A stretch of DNA of 64,000 bases from Ricinus communis (lineage: Eukaryota; Streptophyta; Magnoliopsida; Malpighiales; Euphorbiaceae), in NCBI RefSeq assembly GCF_019578655.1, contig NC_063265.1, positions 8,218,501-8,282,500 of the forward strand, in the 5' to 3' direction. This document shows positions 54,685 to 64,000 of this stretch, in pieces. Position 1 is the stretch's first letter. Every line of letters begins with the position of its first letter. The notes under the pieces are model-generated. The model was not told where the DNA came from. It saw nothing but the letters and a program-made list of their open reading frames with translations, and made no database searches. Made by a program: the position numbers and the translations under genes.

Positions 54685-55849
54685 CTATTTGATAGATTTA
54701 TATTATATATATAATTAATGTATTTTAGTAGTTTATTGATATTTTTATATACATAATATATAAAAATATGTGTTTTTTACCTCACTTTAGTCTTATTGTC
54801 TAATTTTCAGATAATAATAGCTAAAAAAGTAGAATATGAACCAAAATACATGAATGAGCTTTAATTGGACGGCGGCTGTGAAATGTTCGGAATAAAAACA
54901 CGTGGACTACCAATATTACAAGCCTGGCCGAATTTATCAAAACCCAAGAAAAAAGATTAATTAGTTATGATGTAATTAAGGATAGTTATCTTTAAAGTTG
55001 TCTATTTTGTTTTGGATAGTGAAGATGATAGCTATAATAATTTTATGATGAGAGAAATATTCTAAAAAATGAATCTCTATAAGAAATAGAGGTTAATTAA
55101 ACAATAAGGAGGATTTATTATTATTTTCTCTATGCGAATTTCCGACAGTTCATTGTTTGCAATATTTAGTTAGTCTTTGTATTGTTCTTTCAAGAATCAG
55201 AGAGGCTTTTCAGGATGTGGAGAGTAATGATCAATCTCATTCATTCTTTGAAGAACTTTTGAATTTTGAGGGAGTTTTAATTTTCTATTTTATATATCTT
55301 ACGTCTTTCTATTTAATTATAATGACCATTGGATTAAATATGTCAGGCTAAGTTCCATAAATATTTAGTTTGACTTTTATATTTATATATGAACTTTATA
55401 TATTATGAGTTTAATGAATAATTTCTTTATTTTTATACATGCATTAGTTTCATCTATTATTATTGATTGATTATTATATTAATTTAATAATAATATTTAT
55501 TATAAAAATCTTTAGGTTAAAAGTATTAGAAAAATCATTTTTACTTTAATCTATATTGATATAAGAAACCTATGTTGCATCATTAGTTTGAGTGACTTAG
55601 GAAAAAGACACATCACAATCTTATTCATTAGATTTGGACTTAAGAAAAATAAGGGGATTACTAAGTATAAGCTAGACTAAATACTATATTGGGTTAGAGT
55701 GTTTAGATATATTTTTAGTAATTTGTGTGATAGTTAGTCTTTATAATATATGCTTTACAATTTCTTATGAAATCGACCTCGTGTTAAACTTGCCTGTACT
55801 AACATTCAGTTCGTACATTTGCAAGTACTAAGTTTGAGACATCACTATT
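54685..55849. mobile_element. Solo LTR (1,155 bp) with perfect 5-bp target-site duplication
   Basis: The LTR body at 54690-55844 starts TGATAG and ends GAGACATCA (TG...CA) and is flanked on both sides by CTATT (54685-54689 and 55845-55849). There is no internal region, primer binding site, polypurine tract or reverse transcriptase, so it is a solo LTR left by recombination between the two ends of a retrotransposon. The 3' end (ACCTCGTGTTAAACTTGCC, TTTGCAAGTACTAAGTTTG) resembles LTR ends of gypsy-type elements as I recall them. A diverged sister copy is at 35113-36390. Confidence 0.85.
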
Positions 55850-57160
55850 TTACTTGTCAAATAATATATATATATATATATATATATATGTTAGTTTTGA
55901 AACTTAAATTATTTTCGATATATGTGTTTAATTTTTAACACATAGAATTTTTATTTTGACACGTGTACTTATTTTTGACATATGGTAATCAAACTGATGT
56001 GTAATTCTATAGTTTTTCCTATTAATTTATTGATCAAGAATTAAATTTTATATTTTAATATTATATTAACTAATAAAGAATTTTTTAATCGGATAACGAT
56101 ACTAATTTTTATTCTAAAAATATAATATTAATTATATTTTAATATTATATTAACTAATAAATTAATTTTTAATTAGATAATAATTATAATTCAAAAATAA
56201 TATTTTAGATTATATTTTTAATATTATATTAAATATTTTTAATTATATAATTAATTTTTAATTTTAAAAAATAGTAATACCAATTATGTTAATAGTATTA
56301 ATTTATACAATATAAAAATTAATTAATAAAATAATTTAAAATAAATTTATATTTTATATTAATAATATTTTAAAAATTTAAAATAATTAATTTGCTATTA
56401 TTTTAAAAATATTATTATTTAATATTAAATATTAAAAATATTATTAAATTATATCTATTAATTTAATTTTATAATTAAAATAATAATAATAATAAAGTAT
56501 ATATTTTACAAAACTTTAATGGAATAATAGAAGCAAAATCCTTCTACAGATAAGATATGGACAATGTACTGTTATTTTCAGGTATATATTCACCTATGCT
56601 CTTACCACTGCCCCATGGGTGGGGTACGGATAGCCTTCACCGGAATAGGTGAATTGACTCACTTGCGACTCGTGGGTTGACAATGGGAAGAAAACAAAGG
56701 AGGTACAAAATGAGTTAATTATAAGTTGAACTTGAAAAGCTTACCTCTTTCTTTGCTTCTTTTCTTATTCAGACATCTAACTTTGGAGCTGGTCTTCTCT
56801 TTTGCCCACAAAAAAGACTTTGAATTTTAGGTAACTTCAAAATTCTTCAAGCACCTAAACAAGAATTCATAAAATGACTTGACATACTGTACGGAATGGA
56901 TGACTACATAGTCTAGCTCCTATTCTCTTTGCCCTTTTGTTGTTTTTCTTTAAAATTTCCTTAATTCCTTCTATAACCTTCACTGCATCACCTAACTGGC
57001 TACTCCCACCATCATCTGCTTTTCTTTATTTATATCTAGCTCCTACAAGGTCTTTCTTTAGTTAAATTTATTCCTTAATTCCTTCTTGATATTAAAAGAT
57101 CTTTCTTTGGTATAAAGCTAACCCTTCAATTTTCTTTCTTTCTTACTTTTGACCTTACAT
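55850..57160. other. Spacer and promoter region of the VGT-like gene
   Basis: Begins with an (AT)n run at about 55861-55891. From 56040 to 56300 there are degenerate tandem repeats of about 80-85 bases around TTTTAATATTATATTAA. A GC-richer patch at 56605-56690 (CCCCATGGGTGGGGTACGG) stands out and is unexplained. From 56750 on, C/T-rich sequence probably belongs to the VGT-like promoter and leader. Confidence 0.4.
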
Positions 57161-57209
57161 TAATAATATTTTGTTTTCTTATGATTTTGGATATGTTTCA
57201 GAGTTGGAA

Positions 57210-60200
57210 ATGATGGCGGCCACTGATCTTGAACAGCCCTCCTTTTCTTCTCTTGGAAAGGTTAATTCCTTTTCTTTTTTTTTCCCTTTCATTGCTGTTT
57301 GGTTTCTGGGAAGTGAGAGAGAGAGAGAGAGAGAGAAAATTTGTATTGAATATGCTTTTAGTTTCGCTAACTAAACACTAATAAGAATGATAATTACTTT
57401 GTAAGTGAGGATAGTATTCTTTTTACTTGGTTAATTTTCTTGTTCTCTTGTACTGATATTTGCTGCAAGAAACCAAAAAGAGAGCAATGGTTCTATTTTG
57501 TTTCATTTCTTGGATGCAATTTGGTACCCGAGACAATGTAGGGAAGAGAAAGAAGAAAAAGAAGTAACTTTTATCTTATTATTATTATTGTTACTTTTGT
57601 TGAAGTTAACTCAGAACTGTTTTCCTGTCAAAGTTCGTTAATTGTTCTCTTTTTCCACTTTTTCTTCAATGATGAATGCTTTTTTGCTTTCAGTGCTCAC
57701 ATTGATGCTGAAATTTTTCATATTGATATTTTAGTAATTGATTCTTAATCTTTTCTTTTTCTTTTTTTTTTTTATTATTGACGTGTGGGAAAAGGAATCA
57801 TTTTTGTATGTGTGATCTACAATCTCTAATGACCTGAGGAAACAAAACTTACCACATGACTTCAAATTCATCTATTGGCTTCTAATTATCTAGAACAAAA
57901 ACAAGATAAGAAATGATCTCCGCGTGTGTGTATATATTTTCATGCTTTTGTGTAACCAAATAAAGAATTTTTTTTTTTTTTTTCGTTTTGATACTTTTGA
58001 GGTTACTTCTTGTTGAGGTGATGTTAAATTTATTCGTGTTTACTAGGTTGGAAAGTCTTCAGGTGAAATTGATGGTGCAGAGGAGCCTCTTCTTAATGGG
58101 GGTAGTAGCTCAGAGTACTACTCTATTCTTGCTGCAGTGCTCCCGTAAGTATTTATTTTGTTTTATTTATGGATTTTTCCAAATTTCTGATCTATGAAAG
58201 AATCAAGGAAAATACCTGTGTTTGTTATGGTTGTATTGCCAAATGCTGGTTAGTCATGTTCATTTTTTGGTGACATAGGGAAATGTGAACTGTGGTAACG
58301 TTAATAAGTGCAGAAAACTCTGGCAGTATTAAAAATGTTATTTATTCTCATTTTAATTTATTGTCTTGAGTCAAATTAATATGAATTATCCAACATGTCT
58401 TGTTGTTTATGAAGTTGAAGTATCTTGTGTTGTATCAAATTGGGATTTTCTTAGCTAATACTGATAAGATGTTATAAATTGTGCGCATCTCATATAAAAT
58501 GAAATTAAGGAGTACTATCTAACTTTGCCAATTTATTCAAGTGCTTAACAAACTATTCAGACTTCAGGTTCAACATCGTATTTGATTCTATGCACCATCA
58601 TCATACCAGCCGGTGCTGCACCCAAGTCCTGAGCCATGATTTTCCTATTCCTTTCACAAATAACATTGGTTCTTAAAACTTGATGCATCATAAAATACAC
58701 TTTTCATGCTTAAAGAGTGCCTCCTTTTTGATTTCAGATTTCTATTCCCAGCCCTTGGAGGACTATTATACGGTTATGATATTGGTGCCACTTCTTGTGC
58801 TACAATAACCATAGAGGTTTGCTTTTGATGAAGCTGTAGACTAGATGGAGTACAGTTTTTTGCTTACTGTATTTCGTTTTCCTACGATATTAGTGTTTTA
58901 TTCTTATTGCATTCAGTAACATGCATGACCTCCTGGATTATGGAAAATGTCATTTGGAACTGCTAGTATCTGTATTGAGGTGCTGCAGCAGTGATTGGTA
59001 GCCTGCAACAAATTTTACATGATTTTTCCTTCTCCTTATTGTTAGATTCATTCATTCATAAGCGCTGGACCCAATGCTTAATATGTGTGCTCCATTGAAA
59101 GAGAAACAAAAGCATGGATTGAGATTAATTAAATTTTGATTTAGATAATGCTTCTAATGCTTTGTGTTATTTGCAAGTTTAACAAGTCTTCAAATTAAAG
59201 ATCTGTATTTGTTTATATCTCCATCCACGTCTCTGTGTGGGAGGGAAAGTATAAGGGAATATTCATATAGAAGACATGCATCTAAAACTGTTAAATCATT
59301 TGAGACAACAGTTGAAATGGCGAATCATTTCTTCTATTTCCTGAGCTGATTAACAGATTCTCTTCCCCTGCAGTCGGCTACATCAAGCGGAATTTCATGG
59401 TACAACTTGAATGCTGTGCAACTTGGGCTCATTGTGAGTTTTTGGTCATAATGGAGTATTCCTAAGTGCTGTGCAACTTTCTTTGCATGTCTTGTTCCGT
59501 CTCTTTCCCATTTCTTTGAATTTTTTGTTTGCTTAAATGCTCAGTTACAAATAGATAGATACTCGTTCTGTTTGAAATGGGTGTTGTTTCTGCAGACCAG
59601 TGGCTCATTATATGGGGCCTTGATTGGCTCTGTCGTGGCCTTTAATATTGCGGATTTTCTAGGTTAGTTTTTTTTTTTCCTTCTATTTCTAAAGCTAAGA
59701 GTACAAAATTATTAATCATGTATTTTTAAGCTAAAAGTACAAAAATGATGAGTTTGATTAAAGGAAGAAGAAGGGAGTTGATTGTGGCTGCTTTGCTATA
59801 TCTTGTTGGAGCACTCGTGACTGGACTAGCACCTGATTTTGTGGTCATGGTGATTGGTCGCTTTGTATATGGTATTGGAATAGGACTGGTAAAATATCTG
59901 ATGCTCTTTTCACTGATATTTAGTACATTGGCCTGTAAATTTTATGCATTATTATTCATATGGCTTCAACACTATTCCCTCATATGCTCACAAGCCTTAC
60001 ATATACAGTAAGAAAACAGTGCTTACTGTGTAAAAAAAAATAAAACGAGTTTAATTTCTTTTTTATTCATTTCTTTAGATAATTTCTAAATTTATTTTGT
60101 TCCTGTTGATCTTTATGAAAAACATTTAGAAACTAGTTTCTCTATGTTTAGGCAATGCATGCTGCACCAATGTACATTGCTGAGACAGCTCCAAGTCAGA

Positions 60201-63200
60201 TACGTGGCCGACTAATCTCTCTCAAAGAATTCTTTATAGTTCTTGGGATGGTTGTAAGTTCTTCAATTTTTCACTAAGTTCTAGACTTCACATGCTATAG
60301 ACTATTGTAGCAGCCATAGCTACTTTGTAAAGCCTTCATCTCTGTTAGCTTCCATTTATTTATGTTAATGCTTGCAAAGAACCTAAAATTGTGCAGGCAG
60401 GTTATGGAGTTGGTAGCCTTTTAGTTGACATAGTACGTGGTTGGCGCTATATGTATGTGGCCAGTGCCCCTTTGGCAGTGATCATGGGAGTTGGGATGTG
60501 GTGTCTACCACAATCGCCTAGATGGATACTATTATGTGCCATGCAGGGGAAAGGCAATATGCAGGATTTAAAAGAAACTGCAATATGCTGCTTGTGCAAA
60601 CTCAGGGGTGGGGCTATTGGTGATGCTGCACCTGCCCTGGTAGAAGAGATGCTTAGCGAACTTGCTTTTGTTGGTGAAGAAAAAGAAACTTCACTGCGGG
60701 ATCTATTCAAAGGAAAATGCTTGAAAGCGCTTACTATTGGCGCAGGGTTAGTTATTTTTCAACAGGTATCTTGCTTACAAAATATGGTATCAATTAAAAT
60801 GCTGAATTATCTATATTTAGCTTGTAAAATGATATACTTTCATGACAGATTACTGGGCAACCAAGTGTACTATATTATGCCGGGTCAATATTCCAGGTGC
60901 CAATTTACTTAAATATATGTTATTTGATTATTGTTGACAAAATATTATCTGCTGCGAGTCTTAGTAGAAGATGTGCTCTTTCATCCTAACCCACTGTCAT
61001 CTGATAGAGTGCAGGATTCTCTGCTGCATCTGACGCAACACGGGTCTCAATTCTTCTTGGTTTATTGAAGGTAGTTTCCTTGATATGAGTAGTGAATTCA
61101 TAATGTATATACTTTATATGATGTCTGAAATTAGTATAAAGACTTCTAATATCATTTGGCATGCATTTTAAATCACACATTAATGAGCTATATATGTATT
61201 TGGGTAAATCTAAGATAACTTTGTTTTTAACAAAATATAACCAATTGCAAAATTGCCACTTTCGGAGGTACTAATGGAGATTCATCTAATGGCATAAAAA
61301 GCAAAGTTAACCAAAAGAAGAAAACAAAGGTTACTCAATTTTTGAGTAGGAAAAGCTACAAAGTAACAAATTAGCTCCTGCTCTTAGTGGCATTAATTCA
61401 TTCCATGTTTGTGTGTCGTGTGTGTATGTGCACTTGTGTTCATGTGCCTCTGTTTGTGCAAATCCTGCGTAATGTAGATCAAATTGTTCTATATACTTCC
61501 TAGTTCATGCATGACGTGTGGGTTTTCTCATGTCTGTCTGGGAGATTAGATAGTCATTGCTGCTTTTCTGAATATTGCTTGTTCCAAATTTCAACTTTAT
61601 GTATGCGTTTTACTTTTTCCCTTCTATCACAAAATGTTATACAAAGCTCTGTGTGTTTTCCTTTTGAATTGATGGAATACCATTTTTTTTTTGTATACTT
61701 CTAAGGGATTGATCAAGCTGTTTCTTTTCTTCTGTCTGATGCATAGCCGGTTTCCTTTTAAACATGACTAATTGGTAAATCTCGGGGATTTTCTTATAAC
61801 ATGAACTTCTGCATTTGTAGTTGATTATGACTGGGGGAGCTGTGGTTGCTGTTGATAGACTTGGAAGGAGACCTTTATTGCTTACTGGTGTTTCTGGAAT
61901 GGTAACTGTTATCTCCATCTTTCTTTCTTCACCACCCACTTATGTAATGTCTGTCCAATGTTTGTTCTGACACCAACATCTTGAGCTAAGCCTGCATGAA
62001 GGCAACAGTTGTCTGCTTGTTACATCTGGCAGACTATTCTGTCACAAGAAGGAATCACACTCACTGCTTGCTTGACTTTAACATTATTTTACCAAGAGGA
62101 GTAGTGTAGGTGAAACATCTAATTATCAGAAGTGACAGCAGAAAAGTCTTAAAACTTCAGAAACTATCCTGAATAAATGTTTTATTTTTGCAACAGGCTA
62201 TCTCTTTATTCCTTCTGGGGTCATATTACCGTTTCCTGAATGATGTACCGGCTGTGGCCGTAGTTGCACTGCTGTTGTACGTTGGATGTTATCAGGTGAT
62301 CAGTATTTTATTGGCACTTCTCAACTAAATTCTCATCTCAGAATTTTCTGCTTCACTGACCACTGTGTATATGACATCTGTTTCACTTGATTTATTGTTC
62401 AATCAGAATTAGGAAGTGGTTATTGATTTACTTTTCATAAAGTACTGATTGGTAATTGAAAAGTACACCCAAAACAATTGAAATTCCCAGTGATGGAAGA
62501 ACTTACTGCAGAATGATATATAGAGCTTCTAATAAATAACTATTCTTAAGAACTTATTGGCAAAGGGATGTTATTAGTTTAATTCTCAATGTTGCAATTA
62601 TTTTATTTGCTATAAAAACTTTCCACAGCATGGTTGGGCAACCTGTTAGTCATGTCAAATGTATCTTGTACGTCATCACTGCCTGAAGTAACAGAGCCAA
62701 ATAGAGTAGCTATTCATCGCATATTGATGTATGCTAAATGATGTTTTTGGCACCTGCTCAACATAGGAGATAAAACATTAGGGGTAAAGGACTCTCCTTT
62801 GTCTTTCCTACCACATAAATATCTAAGGATAAGGAGCACTCTGGACATGCTCTTTTGTGGGGGAATTTCGGGTTTGCAGGGGTGTTGAGTCTTTGCCTTT
62901 CAGCTCCTGGTCCCATGGATCTAAATCTGCCCCCTCGCAATGTGGTAATTTAAGCAACCAAAATCTACCAGGTTCTGATGACCATTGAAAAGTGGCTATT
63001 TCTGTAACTAATATGACAAACTTATTTTGAATTTCTGCCAAAATTATTTGCCTTTTTGTTGTATCTTTTATGTTCTCTTGGGTAAAAGATCTTGTTTGAA
63101 ATATATATTCTACTTTTGCAGTCTGTGCCTGTACAACTAATGCAATTGGTTTTGCAGTTTTCTTTTGGTCCTATCGGTTGGCTGATGATTTCAGAGATTT

Positions 63201-63295
63201 TTCCCCTACGCCTAAGAGGGAGAGCACTTGGTATAGCAGTCCTCGTGAATTTTGGTGCAAATGCAATTGTAACATTTGCATTTTCTCCTCTGAAG
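57210..63295 (+). CDS. VGT1: Vacuolar glucose transporter-like MFS sugar:proton carrier (VGT1 type), 3' end off the right edge
   Basis: Major-facilitator sugar transporter of the VGT/plastid xylose-symporter-like group; Arabidopsis VGT1 works at the tonoplast. Visible exons: 57210-57260, 58047-58144, 58738-58816, 59374-59433, 59596-59662, 59764-59888, 60152-60253, 60397-60765, 60849-60896, 61008-61070, 61821-61901, 62197-62295, 63158-63295, giving 460 residues in phase; one last exon of about 43 residues is expected beyond the window. Family marks: GALLYGYDIGATS-like helix 1 (here GGLLYGYDIGATS), GRRRELI after helix 2, IAETAPSQIRGRL, PQSPRW, FQQITGQPSVLYYA, DRLGRRPLLL, GPIGWLMISEIFPLRLRGR. 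The terminal PETKG motif is not in view. The N-terminus is short and acidic (EEPLL), arguing against a plastid transit peptide. VGT1 is favoured over its paralogues by similarity and by NDUFA12 next door. Confidence 0.9.
57314..57338 (+). repeat. (GA)n microsatellite in VGT intron 1
   Basis: About twelve GA units in a row shortly after the first exon; a simple-sequence tract. Confidence 0.85.
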
Positions 63296-64000
63296 GTACT
63301 TGACTTTGGTGGTAACGTATTTAGTTACCAAGAGAACTCTTCCTATTTAGATACCAAGATAAATTCTTTCTTGAATTTATGTTCATATGGTTATATTATC
63401 CCCCATAAGACATGGCATTCATTTTTGTCAGTGCCTATGTGGTCTGATTACAGCATTGCCATAATAAATGTGGTGTAATAAAGTGTCTAAACAATAAGCT
63501 AATTTGACCTGTGATTCTCTTTCCTTATCATCGAGGATGTTGCCATGCATTAAAAATACATTAGTTAGTTGACGGTGGAGAAATAGGAGTGTTGATGTCT
63601 TGCAAATATCTTGAAATAGCTGGGACAAAACTCTGCAGGTTGTTTGTTCAAATTTATTTTTTATGAAAACCTAGCTTGTCTTTAGATTTCAAAATATCAA
63701 TCACAAATTTGTTTGAACTGTTCCTGAACCTTAAGCTTTTGCATTGCAATTTAGGGTTAAGAATTCATGCATAGTCAGGTTCCATTGTCTGCCTTCATCC
63801 AGTAATAGTTCTGGAGTTAAGAAAATGTTTAAAGTTAGTGGTTCCTGAATGAAATAATCATTCCAGGTTTTCTGTTGTAAGTTTCTGAAGTCATGTAGTT
63901 GAGCATTTTGGGTAGTTATGTCATGATGCTCTTGTCTGTCTATCAGTCATCGTCCCTTGCCAGTTCTTTTTGCTTGTGTTGAGCCTAAGTAAGACCCTAG
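63296..64000 (+). other. Last visible intron of the VGT-like gene
   Basis: After the donor AAG|GTACTT at 63296 the sequence shows no in-frame continuation encoding the expected final helix and PETKG motif, so the window ends inside an intron of at least 705 bases. No other feature is seen. Confidence 0.6.

Noticed and set aside
35113..55844. The two related LTR blocks as the ends of one giant retrotransposon
   Set aside because: They are about 18 kb apart, are separated by normal genes, have diverged much, and one has its own perfect target duplication.

Overview
This window is plant nuclear DNA, most likely from a eudicot. The genes carry many short GT-AG introns. The protein families (UGT78-type glycosyltransferase, plastid-type RelA/SpoT homologue, vacuolar glucose transporter, plant exportin-1) are plant-like, and long AT-rich spacers hold transposon relics. 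Gene order recalled from Arabidopsis (below) fits a rosid. I suspect Malpighiales, possibly Euphorbiaceae, but that is a guess and not shown by the sequence.

Layout. 106-4398 (-): N-terminal 8 exons of a RelA/SpoT-homologue that runs off the left edge. 4759-4832 (-): tRNA-Thr(AGU). 4966-7430: diverged tandem duplication of about 0.8 kb and a hAT-like MITE. 8003-12360 (-): ARFB1-type small GTPase, 6 exons. 12.4-16.1 kb: AT-rich spacer with a foldback element. 16182-18036 (+): UGT78 flavonoid 3-O-glycosyltransferase, 2 exons. 19228-32950 (-): exportin-1 (XPO1/CRM1), 32 exons, with a three-copy 135-bp minisatellite in intron 1 and a MITE in intron 27. 33-37.3 kb: spacer with an LTR-like repeat. 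37381-41024 (+): ERD2-type KDEL receptor, 6 exons. 42586-47201 (-): HRD1 ERAD ubiquitin ligase, 7 coding exons. 48260-51627 (+): complex I subunit NDUFA12, 5 exons. 52-57 kb: spacer with a 1,155-bp solo LTR flanked by a perfect 5-bp target duplication. 57210-right edge (+): VGT1-like sugar transporter, 13 exons visible, last exon missing.

I rebuilt the gene models by hand from splice sites and reading phase. For the six complete genes the exon phases close exactly, giving 193, 451, 1081, 215, 536 and 159 residues, which match the usual family lengths. Two introns (one in XPO1, one in NDUFA12) need GC-AG splicing.

The genes are not one pathway. ERD2 and HRD1 both serve endoplasmic-reticulum protein quality control and lie tail to tail; HRD1 has a perfect ER-stress element (CCAAT-N9-CCACG) just upstream. 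The order ARFB1 - UGT78 - XPO1 - NDUFA12 - VGT matches, from memory, two paralogous Arabidopsis blocks (At3g03090-03120 and At5g17010-17060), so the window looks like the unduplicated form of that block with extra genes. I found no CRISPR array, operon, phage or intact transposon, and nothing that I can honestly call a new biological system.
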